Of a stretch of 58,694 bases of DNA, positions 1 to 9,800 are shown in pieces. The notes under the pieces are model-generated. The model ran no database searches, was not told the DNA's origin, and worked only from the letters and a program-made list of their open reading frames with translations. Every line of letters begins with the position of its first letter. The stretch's first letter is position 1. This stretch comes from Candidatus Staskawiczbacteria bacterium (lineage in GTDB: Bacteria > Patescibacteriota > Minisyncoccia > Minisyncoccales > Staskawiczbacteraceae), in contig CAIXXY010000056.1 of assembly GCA_903923535.1 (NCBI GenBank), positions 1 to 58,694 of the forward strand, written 5' to 3'. A program made the position numbers and the translations under genes.

Positions 1-33
1 TATTTTAAAATTTTATCAGCAAAATTCCAACAA

Positions 34-51
34 GGGGCTCAAAACAGCCCC
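34..51 (+). terminator. Hairpin of an upstream gene, near the window edge
   Basis: GGGGCT and AGCCCC form a six-pair stem around a six-base loop. A weak T-rich tail follows. It probably ends transcription of a gene that lies outside the window. Confidence 0.4.
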
Positions 52-98
52 AATCTTAATTTACATAAAAAATAATTATAATTAATTGATAAAATATT

Positions 99-1145
99 AT
101 GACAAAGAATATAATGGCTGAATATATTTGGATTGACGGAAAAAAACCGACATCCAAATTAAGGTCAAAAACAAAAATAATTGATGGGCCTGTGGAAAAA
201 TTAGAGCAAATTCCTGCTTGGGGATTTGATGCCTCTTCAACAGAGCAGGCTGAAGGTCATTTTTCAGATTGCGGATTAAAGCCGGTTTATTTCATTCCAG
301 ATCCTGTGAGAGGTGTACCGAATATTCTGGTAATGTGTGAAGTCTTAAATGCTGATGGATCTCCTCATTTAACAAATACCAGAGCTGTTTTAGCAAATAT
401 AGTTGAAAAATTTGCAGACCAAAAACCATTATTTGGTGTAGAACAAGAATATACTTTGTACCAAAATGACAGGCCGGCTGGCTGGCCTGAGAGGGGATTT
501 CCTCATCCTCAGGGCAGATATTACTGCGGAATCGGAGTTGACGAAGTATATGGCAGGCCAGTTGTAGAACATCATATGAAAGCTTGTTTAGACGCGGGTA
601 TGTCTATATCGGGAGTTAATGCTGAAGTTATGCCGGCTCAATGGGAATTTCAGATAGGCCCTTTGCCTCCACTAGAGGCAGCAGATCAATTATGGTTAGC
701 CAGATGGCTTTTATACAGATTAGGGGAAGATTATAATCTTTATGCAAAATTAGATCCAAAACCTATGCCAGGTGATTGGAATGGGGCAGGAGGGCACACT
801 AATTTTTCAACAGAATCTATGAGGGCAGACAATGGAATAGAAATTATAAAATCAGCATGCGAAAAATTGGGAAAATTTCATAGCCAGCACATTGCAGTTT
901 ATGGGGCAGACAATGACAAGCGTCTTACTGGAAAACATGAAACATGCAGCATAAATGAATTCCGTTATGGAGTGGGAGATAGGGGAGCATCCGTGAGAAT
1001 TCCATCTCGCGTTTCAAATGAAGGCAAAGGATATTTGGAAGATAGGAGGCCAGCCGCTAACTTGGACCCTTATCAGATTTTTACAGCGCTTTTGGAAACA
1101 ACTTGCGGAGAAGGATTTGATCCAAAAAAATACAACTGGGGTTAA
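99..1145 (+). CDS. glnA: Glutamine synthetase, eukaryotic-like type II
   Basis: Ligates ammonia to glutamate with ATP to make glutamine in the cytosol. At 348 residues it has the length of the short GSII class rather than the roughly 450-residue bacterial GSI class. Visible motifs are WGFDASSTEQAEG (around residue 41), the substrate-binding GVEQEYTL (around 113), GAGGHTNFS (around 230) and NEFRYGVGDRGASVRIP (around 285), all typical of GSII. The first ATG (99) has no Shine-Dalgarno; a second ATG five codons in (MAEYIW) is an alternative start. The gene stands alone, with a terminator hairpin just downstream. GSII is mainly eukaryotic with scattered bacterial occurrence, so transfer is plausible, although base composition matches the AT-rich host. 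Confidence 0.93.
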   Translation: MTKNIMAEYIWIDGKKPTSKLRSKTKIIDGPVEKLEQIPAWGFDASSTEQAEGHFSDCGLKPVYFIPDPVRGVPNILVMCEVLNADGSPHLTNTRAVLANIVEKFADQKPLFGVEQEYTLYQNDRPAGWPERGFPHPQGRYYCGIGVDEVYGRPVVEHHMKACLDAGMSISGVNAEVMPAQWEFQIGPLPPLEAADQLWLARWLLYRLGEDYNLYAKLDPKPMPGDWNGAGGHTNFSTESMRADNGIEIIKSACEKLGKFHSQHIAVYGADNDKRLTGKHETCSINEFRYGVGDRGASVRIPSRVSNEGKGYLEDRRPAANLDPYQIFTALLETTCGEGFDPKKYNWG

Positions 1146-1179
1146 ATAAATATATAGTATCTAGTATTAAGTATTAAGC

Positions 1180-1210
1180 AAAAAACAAGGAATTAAAACC
1201 CTTGTTTTTT
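1180..1210 (+). terminator. Terminator of glutamine synthetase
   Basis: An AAAAAACAAGG / CCTTGTTTTTT stem follows the glnA stop by about 35 bases and ends in a T-run. Confidence 0.7.
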
Positions 1211-1252
1211 AATATACCCTAAATTTTGCACGTGCAAAATTTAGGGTATATT
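1211..1252. repeat. Perfect 42-nt palindrome
   Basis: Two 21-base arms meet at GCACGTGC with no mismatch, directly after the glnA terminator. It could cruciform or act as a second, bidirectional terminator. Confidence 0.85.
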
Positions 1253-1639
1253 TATTGTGCGACACCTTACCAATTCGGACGAATTGGTAAATGGGAAAAA
1301 AAGCGATTTTGACACTACTCTTATTGCAGGCTATTTTGATGCTTTGCAGGCCTATTGCTGATACTGCCTGCAAGCCCTAAATTTGGCCTGAGGCAAATTT
1401 ATCATTCAAAAGCCGTTTTTGAGCATTTCTATCTTGCCCCCACACCAAAGCTTCCATAGGCTTTGTATTATTTTAAAAGACAGACGGAGCGAAGCAGAGT
1501 CGCTTCGCCTTTTTTAATTGTTTAACAATAAACATCGTTGAAAGAACCCTACGGGGAATCCGCCTGCGGGCGTCAAATGGTGATGGGGTTTGTTTATCGT
1601 TGTTGCTTTGCATAAAAAATTTTGTTATTATAAATCTGT
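1253..1639. other. Gene-free interval with nested inverted repeats
   Basis: I see no convincing gene between the palindrome and the S41 protease. The interval starts with a copy of the TTATTGTGCGACA motif (1252-1264). A hairpin of TTACCAATTCG and its complement follows near 1267-1290. A palindrome-like AAATTTGGCCTGAGGCAAATTT block sits near 1379. A GCGAAGC/GCTTCGC hairpin with a T-run lies near 1490-1517 and could be a plus-strand terminator, but no transcript start is evident. Confidence 0.4.
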
Positions 1640-1642
1640 TTG

Positions 1643-2848
1643 ATGTATAAAAATATGAATCTAAATATAAATTGTAAAAAAATAATTTTCGGGGTTGTTT
1701 TGGTTTTAGCTTTTGCGGGAGTTTTTGCTTTGGGATGCTGGGTGGGTGTGACTAAAATTGCTTATCATGTGCCTCAGCCAGGCACTATTGATTTTTCTCT
1801 TTTTTGGGATGCCTACAATAAAATTCAGAAAAATTATATTGATCCTTCAAAAATAACAAACCAGAAAATAATTTACGGCGCAATAGAAGGAATGACAAAT
1901 TCATTAGGAGATCCTTATACTAATTTTTTTGATCCGCAGCAAGCTCAAAGATTTCAGCAGGATTTAGAAGGTTCGTTTGAAGGAATTGGAGCTGAAATTG
2001 GAATTAAAAAAGATTTGCTGACAATAATCGCTCCATTAAAAGGCACTCCCGCTGAAAAAGCAGGATTAAAATCCGGAGACATAGTTGTAAAAATAAATGG
2101 GGAAGACTCCACTAATATGACAGCAGACGAGGCAGTAGATTTAATCCGCGGGCAGAAAGGAACATCTGTGACTTTAACTATTTTAAGAGACGGATGGAAC
2201 AATACAAAAGATATTAAAATTGTAAGAGATACGATAAAAGTTCCTTCAATAGAATGGTCGTTAAAGGATGGGGATGTAGCATATATACAGATTTATCAAT
2301 TTGACGACACGCTTCCTGCTGATTTTCAAACAATCGCTCTTGCCATTTTGCAAAGCCCTGCAAAAAAGATAGTATTGGATTTAAGAGATGATCCTGGAGG
2401 ATATCTTGAAGCAGCCCAAAATATTGCAGGCTGGTTTTTGCAGAAAGGACAGACAATTACAATTGAAGATTTTGGAAAAGACAAACCTCAACAGACATAT
2501 AAGGCAGATGGAAATTCTGAGCTTGCAAATTATCCCATTGTTGTTTTAATAAACCAAGGTTCAGCTTCGGCGTCTGAAATTTTAGCAGGGAGCCTAAGAG
2601 ATGATAGAAATGTAAAATTAATTGGAAATAAATCTTTTGGAAAAGGATGCGTGCAAGAAGTGGTAAATTTGAAAGGTGGATCATTTCTTAAAGTAACTAT
2701 TGCTAACTGGCTGACTCCGAAAGGCAGTTCTATTTCAAATGTAGGATTAACCCCTGACATAAAAATTGATATAACAGACCAGGATATTCAGCAGAAAAAA
2801 GACCCGCAATTAGACAAAGCCCTTGAAATCGTAAACAACTTGAAGTAA
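1643..2848 (+). CDS. S41 family C-terminal processing protease (CtpA/Prc-like)
   Basis: A secreted or membrane-anchored serine protease that trims C-termini of extracytoplasmic proteins. An N-terminal membrane segment (residues about 11-35, IIFGVVLVLAFAGVFALG) is followed by a short N-domain. A PDZ domain comes next (around 105-190, with GDIVVKINGEDS), then the S41 catalytic core with GSASASEILAG carrying the nucleophile Ser (around residue 308) and GNKSFGKG carrying the general-base Lys. The open frame extends to a TTG at 1640, but the ATG at 1643 is the better start. At about 400 residues the length is normal for the family. It is a single-gene unit upstream of rplI. Confidence 0.92.
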   Translation: MYKNMNLNINCKKIIFGVVLVLAFAGVFALGCWVGVTKIAYHVPQPGTIDFSLFWDAYNKIQKNYIDPSKITNQKIIYGAIEGMTNSLGDPYTNFFDPQQAQRFQQDLEGSFEGIGAEIGIKKDLLTIIAPLKGTPAEKAGLKSGDIVVKINGEDSTNMTADEAVDLIRGQKGTSVTLTILRDGWNNTKDIKIVRDTIKVPSIEWSLKDGDVAYIQIYQFDDTLPADFQTIALAILQSPAKKIVLDLRDDPGGYLEAAQNIAGWFLQKGQTITIEDFGKDKPQQTYKADGNSELANYPIVVLINQGSASASEILAGSLRDDRNVKLIGNKSFGKGCVQEVVNLKGGSFLKVTIANWLTPKGSSISNVGLTPDIKIDITDQDIQQKKDPQLDKALEIVNNLK

Positions 2849-2878
2849 AATAAAACATAAATTAAAAATGAATATGAA

Positions 2879-2980
2879 CCCTTCACCCAAACGAGGGATG
2901 AAGGATTCAAAAATATAAAATAAATACCGATGAGCAAAAGTTTCTGATTGTGAAATTATAAGCTCGTTTGGGTGAAGGGT
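2879..2980. repeat. Inverted-repeat element (CCCTTCACCC family) before rplI
   Basis: CCCTTCACCCAAACGAG at 2879 is mirrored by CTCGTTTGGGTGAAGGG about 65 bases later. The right arm runs into the rplI start codon, so folding could occlude translation initiation. Related arms occur near 23176, 43505, 49795 and 55235. Confidence 0.75.
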
Positions 2981-3446
2981 GAAAGTGATTCTCTTACAAG
3001 ACATTGAAGGTCTTGGCAAAAAATACGAAATAAAAGATGTAAAAGACGGCTATGCCAGAAATCTTTTATTGCCAGAAAAAATGGCAAGAGCTGCAACTAA
3101 GCAAGCTTTAAAATGGTTGGCCGACCAAAAAGAAGTTATAGAAAAAGAAGCAGAAGAAGATCTAAAAAAGGCGCAGGCTTCAGCTTCTGATTTAGATGGG
3201 TCAGAATTGAGTATTACTGTAAAAGTCGGAGATGAGGGACAGCTTTTTGAATCGATCAATAGCCAAAAAATTGCTGAGAAGTTAAAAGAGATGGGATTTG
3301 AAGTTAAAAAATCGCAAATTAAATTGGAAAATCCAATTAAAGAGCTCGGAGAATTCCCAGTGAATATAATTTTAGCCCATAATTTAGAGGCTGAAATAAA
3401 AGTAATAATAACAGCCGAAAAAAATAACGAAAAAGAAGAAGAATAA
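2979..3446 (+). CDS. rplI: 50S ribosomal protein L9
   Basis: Structural protein of the large subunit with two globular domains joined by a long helix. The N-domain signature MKVILLQDIEGLGKKYEIKD and the following GYARNLLLPE are diagnostic. An acidic and basic coiled helix spans residues about 45-75, and the C-domain ends in a Glu/Lys-rich tail. The start is GTG at 2979, required by the conserved N-terminus, and it lies inside the right arm of an inverted repeat. At 155 residues it has normal length. L9 is reported missing from some CPR lineages, so its presence here helps place the genome. Confidence 0.95.
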   Translation: MKVILLQDIEGLGKKYEIKDVKDGYARNLLLPEKMARAATKQALKWLADQKEVIEKEAEEDLKKAQASASDLDGSELSITVKVGDEGQLFESINSQKIAEKLKEMGFEVKKSQIKLENPIKELGEFPVNIILAHNLEAEIKVIITAEKNNEKEEE

Positions 3447-3461
3447 AAAATTATAGTAAAC

Positions 3462-5105
3462 ATGCCAATAAAATATATTTTCGTTACGGGCGGAGTAATG
3501 TCTGGTGTAGGCAAAGGAGTTGCAGCCGCTTCAATTGCTAAAATTCTCCAGTCACGAGGCTTTAATGTAACGGCTATAAAAATTGACCCATATGTCAATG
3601 TTGACGCCGGCACGATGAATCCGACCGAACATGGAGAAGTTTTTGTTTTAGACGACGGAATGGAATGCGACCAGGATATGGGAAATTATGAAAGATTTTT
3701 AGACACTAGCTTGTCTTCTGCAAACTATATGACAACAGGAAGCGTTTATCTTTCTGTAATTAATAAAGAGCGTTCCATGGAATATGGCGGAAAATGCGTT
3801 GAAGTTGTTCCAAGAATTCCAATGGAAGTGATTGATAGAATAAACAATGCAGTAAAAAAAGAAAATGCAGAAATCGTAGTTATTGAAATTGGCGGAACAG
3901 TCGGCGAATATGAAAACCTGCTATTTTTGGAAGCTATTAAAATATTGAAATTAAAATATTCAAAAGATGTTGTTACTATATTAGTCAGCTATATTCCAAC
4001 TTTGGGAGCTGGAGGCACAGAATTAAAAACAAAACCTACTCAGCACGCGGTAAGAAATTTAAATTCTGTAGGAATTCAGCCAGACATTATTTTGGGCAGG
4101 GCTGGCGTTCCGCTCGATGAAAGAAGAAAAGAAAAAATTCAGTTTACTTGCGGAGTTGAAAAAGAAGATGTTATTTCAGCTCCGAACGTTGAAAGCATTT
4201 ATGAAGTGCCCGTAAACTTTGAAGAAGACAATATTTCAGAAAGAATTTTAAAAAAGCTTTCCTTGGAGGCAAAAACAAAAGATTTGAAAGAATGGAGAGA
4301 TTTAGTTCATGATATTAAAAATCCTAAGGGCGAAGTTAATATAGGAATTATTGGAAAATATTTCGGCAGCGGAGATTTTATTTTAACGGATTCTTATATT
4401 TCTGTGATAGAATCAGTCAAACATGCTGCATATTCCTTAAAAAAGAAACCGATTATTGGATGGCTGGATTCTGATGTATATGAAAAAGACTCCGCCAAAT
4501 TAAAAGAATTGAAAAAATATGACGGCATAATTGTTCCGGGCGGATTTGGAAATAGGGGAATAGAAGGAAAAATTTTAGCAATTGAATATTGCAGGAAAAA
4601 TAAAATTCCTTATTTCGGATTGTGCTATGGAATGCAGTTAGCCTGCATTGAATTTGCCAGAAATATTGCCGGCCTGGCTGACGCGCACACTACAGAAATA
4701 GATCCTAAAACAAAAAATCCCATTATAGATATTATGCCCGAGCAAAAAAACCTTATGAAAGAAAATCGATATGGAGGTTCAATGAGACTTGGAGCATATC
4801 CTTGCAAATTAGTTAAAGGCACAAGAGCTTATGAGGCTTATGGCCAGGAGAACATTTCTGAACGCCACAGGCATCGTTTTGAATTTAACAACGACTATCG
4901 CGAAGCTTTAATTAAAAAAGGATTGGTTATTTCAGGAATTAATCCAGAAAGAGATTTGGTTGAAATAATTGAATTAAAAGACCATCCATTTTTTGTAGGC
5001 ACGCAATTTCATCCTGAATTCAAATCAAGGCCATTAAAACCGCATCCATTGTTTAAAGAATTTATTAAGTCGGCGATTGATGTCGGACATCGCCATACTT
5101 TATAG
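3462..5105 (+). CDS. pyrG: CTP synthase
   Basis: Converts UTP to CTP using ATP and glutamine, the last step of pyrimidine nucleotide synthesis. The N-terminal amidoligase domain opens with KYIFVTGGVMSGVGKG. The C-terminal class I glutaminase domain has the nucleophile Cys388 in GLCYGMQ and the His/Glu pair in FHPEF. At 547 residues it is full length. It follows rplI by 15 bases and is probably cotranscribed. The last codons (DVGHRHTL) are encoded by the left half of a GTCGGACATC repeat element, so the extreme C-terminus appears to have been overwritten by the repeat. Confidence 0.97.
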   Translation: MPIKYIFVTGGVMSGVGKGVAAASIAKILQSRGFNVTAIKIDPYVNVDAGTMNPTEHGEVFVLDDGMECDQDMGNYERFLDTSLSSANYMTTGSVYLSVINKERSMEYGGKCVEVVPRIPMEVIDRINNAVKKENAEIVVIEIGGTVGEYENLLFLEAIKILKLKYSKDVVTILVSYIPTLGAGGTELKTKPTQHAVRNLNSVGIQPDIILGRAGVPLDERRKEKIQFTCGVEKEDVISAPNVESIYEVPVNFEEDNISERILKKLSLEAKTKDLKEWRDLVHDIKNPKGEVNIGIIGKYFGSGDFILTDSYISVIESVKHAAYSLKKKPIIGWLDSDVYEKDSAKLKELKKYDGIIVPGGFGNRGIEGKILAIEYCRKNKIPYFGLCYGMQLACIEFARNIAGLADAHTTEIDPKTKNPIIDIMPEQKNLMKENRYGGSMRLGAYPCKLVKGTRAYEAYGQENISERHRHRFEFNNDYREALIKKGLVISGINPERDLVEIIELKDHPFFVGTQFHPEFKSRPLKPHPLFKEFIKSAIDVGHRHTL

Positions 5106-5147
5106 ATACGCGTTCATTTTAGAGACGTCCGACATCGCCATGCTTTA
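5080..5147. repeat. GTCGGACATC repeat element overlapping the pyrG 3' end
   Basis: Two near-identical 20-base blocks (GTCGGACATCGCCATACTTT and GTCCGACATCGCCATGCTTT) lie about 41 bases apart. Each is centred on the palindrome GATGTCxGACATC. The first supplies the pyrG stop. A second copy of the family lies at 42100-42168. Confidence 0.75.
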
Positions 5148-5153
5148 TACAAA

Positions 5154-5182
5154 AAAATCACCCTGCATGGAGTGATTTTTTA
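5154..5182. terminator. Bidirectional terminator between pyrG and rpmA
   Basis: AAAAAATCAC and GTGATTTTTT arms flank a ten-base loop. T-runs on both strands suit the two convergent genes. Confidence 0.8.
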
Positions 5183-5186
5183 AAAA

Positions 5187-5474
5187 TTATTTACTCTTGG
5201 CTGGTTCAACAGAAACTACTTTAGCCATTCTTCTAGATCCGTTAAAAAGTTTTTTTGATTTTGAAGAAAATTTAACCACGCCGTCTTTCATAGCATAAAT
5301 AGTATCATCAGAACCCTTTTTTACATTTTTGCCTAAAAGATATTTTGTGCCCCTCTGCCTTACGATAATCATTCCAGTTTTGACATTTTGCCCGGCATTT
5401 ACCTTGATTCCAAGCCTCTGGGCGGCAGAATCTCTTCCTAATCTGGAAGAACCTCCTTGTTTAGTTTTTGACAT
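5187..5474 (-). CDS. rpmA: 50S ribosomal protein L27
   Basis: Large-subunit protein whose N-terminus reaches the peptidyl transferase centre. The start MSKTKQGGSSRLGRDSAAQRLGIK and the TGMIIVRQRGTKYLLGKNV core are diagnostic. At 95 residues it is normal size. It is transcribed alone on the minus strand, without the usual rplU (L21) partner beside it. Confidence 0.96.
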   Translation of the reverse strand: MSKTKQGGSSRLGRDSAAQRLGIKVNAGQNVKTGMIIVRQRGTKYLLGKNVKKGSDDTIYAMKDGVVKFSSKSKKLFNGSRRMAKVVSVEPAKSK

Positions 5475-5486
5475 AAAGCTTCGCGG

Positions 5487-5577
5487 TATCGATGCTAATA
5501 TACGAATGAATACTAATTATACGAATGACGAATGCATATTAGTATTATTAGTAAATTGGTATATTCGTATCGATACT
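5487..5577. repeat. Inverted-repeat element between rpmA and the small membrane gene
   Basis: GTATCGAT followed by an ATACGAAT block at the left is mirrored by ATTCGTATCGATAC at the right. A second internal pair (AATACTAAT and ATTAGTATT) gives a nested hairpin. It separates two divergent genes and probably carries their promoters. Confidence 0.55.
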
Positions 5578-5598
5578 TTATAATTTTATTATAATACT

Positions 5599-5757
5599 AT
5601 GTTATCAGAAATAAAGGATTTTGTCAAAGCCCATTTCTACGATATAATATTATTTATTATAGTTGCGCTTTTAATTCTACTTGCATTTTCAGCAGGATAT
5701 ATAACCGCGAAATATCAAAATAAAGAACCAATACAAATTAAACAAATGTCTAATTAA
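5599..5757 (+). CDS. Small single-pass membrane protein, 52 residues
   Basis: An open frame from ATG 5599 encodes MLSEIKDFVKAHFYDIILF and continues into a strongly hydrophobic helix (IIVALLILLAFSAGYI, residues about 20-35). A short basic, Gln-rich tail follows. The composition is that of a real membrane protein, and a TATAAT-like box lies just upstream. No family is recognised. The next downstream gene is uppS, separated by a repeat element. Confidence 0.55.
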   Translation: MLSEIKDFVKAHFYDIILFIIVALLILLAFSAGYITAKYQNKEPIQIKQMSN

Positions 5758-5876
5758 CCTAATTTCTAATTGACCTAATCAAATGCCAATACCTAATATC
5801 TAATTTCTAAAAAGTTTTAGGCATTAGAAATTATTTAGAATAATTAGAGCAATTAGAATAATTAGAATAATTATTG
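5751..5876. repeat. CTAAT-rich hairpin repeat, copy 1 (before uppS)
   Basis: The left half contains GACCTAATCAAATGCCAATA and the right half TTAGAATAATTAGAGCAATT, and they pair around a short loop. The element ends 3 bases before the uppS ATG. Close relatives lie before dnaJ (28373-28515) and before dnaB (55381-55520). Confidence 0.8.
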
Positions 5877-5878
5877 CA

Positions 5879-6562
5879 ATGAACATACCACAACATATAG
5901 TTTTATTTCCAGACGGCAATCGCAGGTGGGCGAGAGAAAAAGGATTTCACACTTTGGAAGGCCATAAACAGGGATATAACAATCTTTTGGATTTTGCTGA
6001 ATGGTGCAAAAACAGGGGAGTGAAAGTGCTTACCGCCTTTGGCTTTTCAACTGAAAACTGGAATAGATCAGAAGAAGAAGTTAATTATTTAATGAAACTT
6101 TTAGAAGACTGCTTAATAGATAATTTAGATAAATATAATAAAGATGGCGTAAGGGTTAGAGTGATAGGCCAGCATGAACGCCTTCCAAAATCTTTACAAG
6201 AGGCTGTAAAAAAAGTAGAAGAAGCTACAAAAAATAATTCCAATCTTTCTTTAAATTTAGCCATAAGTTATGGAGGAAAATGGGATATTTTGAATGCTGT
6301 TAAAAAAATTATTCAGGAAGGCACTCCGGCAGACCAAGTTGATGAAAAGTTATTTGAAAGCCATTTATCAACCGCCGGATTGCCGGCCCCTGATTTTATA
6401 ATCCGGGCTGGCGGAGAAATGCGTATGTCAAACTTTGTCTTATGGCAGGCAGCTTATTCTGAACTATATTTTTCCCCAAAATTTTGGCCCGATTTTACAG
6501 AGCAGGATTTAGACATAGCTTTGGAAGAATTTGATAAAAGATCAAGGCGTTTCGGCAAATAG
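5879..6562 (+). CDS. uppS: Undecaprenyl diphosphate synthase (cis-prenyltransferase)
   Basis: Condenses isopentenyl diphosphate units onto farnesyl diphosphate to make the C55 lipid carrier for cell-wall precursors. The catalytic-Asp motif appears as FPDGNRRWAREKG at the N-terminus. FGFSTENW is the substrate loop, and FIIRAGGEMRMSNFVLWQ corresponds to the usual RTSGExRxSNFLLWQ region, with RAGGEM in place of RTSGEQ. At 227 residues it is normal to slightly short. It has no Shine-Dalgarno and begins right behind a repeat element. Confidence 0.94.
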   Translation: MNIPQHIVLFPDGNRRWAREKGFHTLEGHKQGYNNLLDFAEWCKNRGVKVLTAFGFSTENWNRSEEEVNYLMKLLEDCLIDNLDKYNKDGVRVRVIGQHERLPKSLQEAVKKVEEATKNNSNLSLNLAISYGGKWDILNAVKKIIQEGTPADQVDEKLFESHLSTAGLPAPDFIIRAGGEMRMSNFVLWQAAYSELYFSPKFWPDFTEQDLDIALEEFDKRSRRFGK

Positions 6563-6588
6563 AAATCTTATTGCTTGTCCCGCCCGTA

Positions 6589-6609
6589 GTCCTGAGCTTG
6601 TCGAAGGAC
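6589..6609. repeat. GTCCT/AGGAC palindromic element
   Basis: GTCCTGAGCTTGTCGAAGGAC forms a hairpin between uppS and its terminator. It resembles the elements found inside coding sequences near 37300 and 39170. Confidence 0.6.
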
Positions 6610-6630
6610 GAAGGAGGATGAGACACTTGA

Positions 6631-6656
6631 AACCCGAGCTTAAAACTCGGGTTTTT
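6631..6656 (+). terminator. Terminator after uppS
   Basis: An AACCCGAG / CTCGGGTT stem with a T-run tail. Confidence 0.8.
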
Positions 6657-6662
6657 AATTGA

Positions 6663-6690
6663 TTGACATAATTTGCCTTCTTGTTAATAT
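6663..6690 (+). promoter_or_regulatory. purL promoter
   Basis: TTGACA at 6663-6668 and TAATAT at 6685-6690 are 16 bases apart. The leader of about 150 bases contains a CTTTTAC/GTAAAAG hairpin, and a TTTGCCTTCTT block overlapping the promoter can pair with AAGAAGAAAGGCAAA near 6727. Confidence 0.65.
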
Positions 6691-6827
6691 GACCTATTAC
6701 GTGCACTTTTACAATCTGAAGTAAAAGAAGAAAGGCAAAAATAACAACTTAGATGGTTGCATTCAACTGTCGAAGTTTTGATATATATTTTAATGAGAGA
6801 ACGGCGGGTAACTGACAACAATACGAT

Positions 6828-9800
6828 ATGGAAGGAGATGGAAAATTGCTAACGCGAATCAGGAAGAAAGAAGGGCCCTTAGAGGTCCGAACCTACGTTG
6901 AAACAGATTCGCCATTAGATCCAGAGGAGCTTGAGAAACTCCGCTGGTTCATTGCCGAACCTCACGAACCGCATTGCACGACAATCGAAACGGCCTGTGA
7001 TGCCGACGGTTCAGTTGTGGAAATCGGTCCGCGTATCAGTGTAGAGACGCCTTTTTCAACCAACGTTCTTGCTTACTGCAAAGCGGTGGGTGTTGCGAAG
7101 GCGACGCGGGTCGAGCAATCGATCCTGTATCCTATCGGCATCGGAGCCACGCGGGAAGAAATTCTTGCGGCCAATCTCGACGTGATGATGCAATCTGAAT
7201 ATCCTGTCGGCGGACTCTTGAGTTTTGAGCTTGATGTTGTGCCACAGGAGGTGCAGATTATTCCTGTTCTCGAACAGGGAGAAGAAGCAATCCGCCAGGC
7301 AAACAAGAAGCTCGGACTCGGCATGGACAGTTTTGATGTGCAGTATTACACAGACCTGTTCAGGCGCTACGGAAGGAATCCGACTGATGTGGAAATGTTC
7401 CAGATCGGAAACGCAAATTCCGAGCACTCGCGTCATCCGTTTTGGAAGGCCCTGCAAATCATCGACGGCCAGGAAATGCCGTATACGCTGTTTGACATGG
7501 CGCGTGCTCCGCTTCTGGCAATTTCCGGCCAGAACGTCAGCGTGATGTCGTTCAACGACAACATCGGGGCTGTGTATGGGTATCGGGTGCCAATCTTAGT
7601 GCCGATACATCCTGGAAAGCCTTCGGCATTCCATGTTGTGTATCGCACTCTGCATCACGGAGCAACTGGAGAAACCCACTGCCATCCAACACGCATTCGG
7701 GCATATCCGGGAGCTACTACGGGAATAGGCGGACGTGAGCGCGATAACCGTGCGGGCGGACGCGGATCTTCAACTGGAATGTCGATTGCAGGATATTGCG
7801 TAGGCAATCTGTTCATTCCAGGATACCCGATTCCCGGCGAGGTCGTTGGCGGAGAGCAGGAAATCTACGAGATTCCGCTTGGCGTTCTCATCAAAGGAAG
7901 CGACGGCGTATCGGATTATGGCAACCAGTACGGCGATCCGCTTGCGGGCGGCTTTTGCCGAAGCTTCTGCCAAGTAGTTTTTGGCGAGAGGCGCGAGTTC
8001 CGTAAGCCGATTCTCTACAGCGCAGGCCTTGGTCCCATCGATGATGCTCATGTCAAAAAGCATACTCCTGAAAAGGGGATGCTCATCTGTGCCTTCGGCG
8101 GCCCAGGATATGACATCGGCAGAGGCGGTGCTGGAGCTTCCAGCCAGGTTCAAGGTCAGAACGAGGCTAAGCTTGACTTTGCCTCGGTGCAACGCGGCAA
8201 CGGCGAGATGGGCAACAAGACTGGCTGTGTCATACAGACCTGCATTGAGATGGGCGACGAAAACCCCATCGAGGCCATACACGACCAAGGAGCCGGCGGT
8301 CCCTCTAATGTGCTCACCGAACTGATGGAGAAGATCGGCGGCAAGATCGAAATCCGCTATATCGTCCTCGGCGACAAGACCATGTGCGTGCTGGCAATCT
8401 GGTCAGCGGAGTATCAGGAACGGTATGGCGTGCTGATCCGCCGTGAAAACAAGGACATATTCCAGGCAATCTGTGATCGTGAACGCGTGAACTGCGAATG
8501 GCTGGGAGAAATCACAGGCGACGGTTACGTCACTGTGACTGACTCATCCAACGGCACGACACCCGTTCACCTCAACTTGGAAGACATTCTGGGACAACTG
8601 CCCCAGAAGACCTTCGAGTCTCAGCACGTTGTGCGCGAACTCAAGGCGCCTGAGATTCCCAAGGACCTGGTCTTCCGCGACGCGCTCAAGATGGTTCTTG
8701 CGCAGTTGTCGGTCGGTTCAAAAGGCTTCCTTGTCCACAAAGCCGACCGCAGCGTTACGGGCAAGGTTGTCCAGCAGCCATGTTGCGGTAAGAGCCAGGT
8801 TGCCATTGCTGACTTTCAAATCCTGGCCGACAGTTTCCTTGCGTCGACCGGAGTTGTATCAGCCATTGGCGAACAGCCCTTAAAGATGCTCATTGACGCA
8901 AAAGCCGGCGCGCGCATGTCGTTGGCTGAGGCAGTGACTAATCTTATGGGAGCTGGCGGAATCGATCTCTCGGCCGTACGCTGCCGGCTCAACTGGATGG
9001 GTCCGTTCAAACTGCTCGGCGAAGGAGCGCTTCTCTACGACGCCGTTGAAGCTATGATGGAGGCCCAGATCGAGTTGGGCATTGCTCAGGACGGCGGAAA
9101 AGACAGTTCTTCTGCGGCGGCTACGGTCAACGATCAATTGATAAAGTCACCGCAGGAAGCTGTTGTCCTGGTATATGCTTCTATGCTTGATGTCATGCGC
9201 AAGTTGACGCCCGACATCAAGAGGCCCGGCGAAAGCATGCTTGGCTTGGTTGATCTTGGTTTGGGCAAGAACCGCCTCGGTGGTTCGGCTTTACTCCAGG
9301 CTCTCAATCAGCTCGGCAATGAAAGCCCGGACTGCAACATGCAGTTGCTCAAAGCTACGTGGAAAGCGGTGCAGGCGCTCAGTGAGTGTGGAGTCATCCT
9401 TTCGCTTCACGACAGAAGCGACGGAGGATTGGCTGCAGCACTTGTTGAAATGTGCCTTGGCGGAGCCTGCGGAGCAGGCCTGATGGCAAACTACGGCCTC
9501 GACCGTTTCTTCAACGAAGAGGCGGCCATAGTTTTGGAATATCTTCCCAAAGACGACGATTTGATTCGCCGGGTGATGAAACAGGAAGGAGTTCCATTCG
9601 AAGTTATCGGGTCAACGACAGTTGAACCCCAGCTCTTCGGCGAGGATCTGACAACGCTTCGCAAGTGGTGGGAGATGACCAGCTACCAGTTGGACAAGCT
9701 CCAGACCAGAAACGGGACTGCAGACGAAGAATTCGCGAGTTACGAAATTCTGCCAGCCCCGGTCTATAACCTTACCTTCACACCAACATTGTCGATTCCA

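Noticed and set aside
1260-1640. Possible RNA gene in the interval after glnA
   Set aside because: There are hairpins and one terminator-like stem, but no convincing promoter and no conserved RNA motif. It is listed only as a repeat-rich interval.
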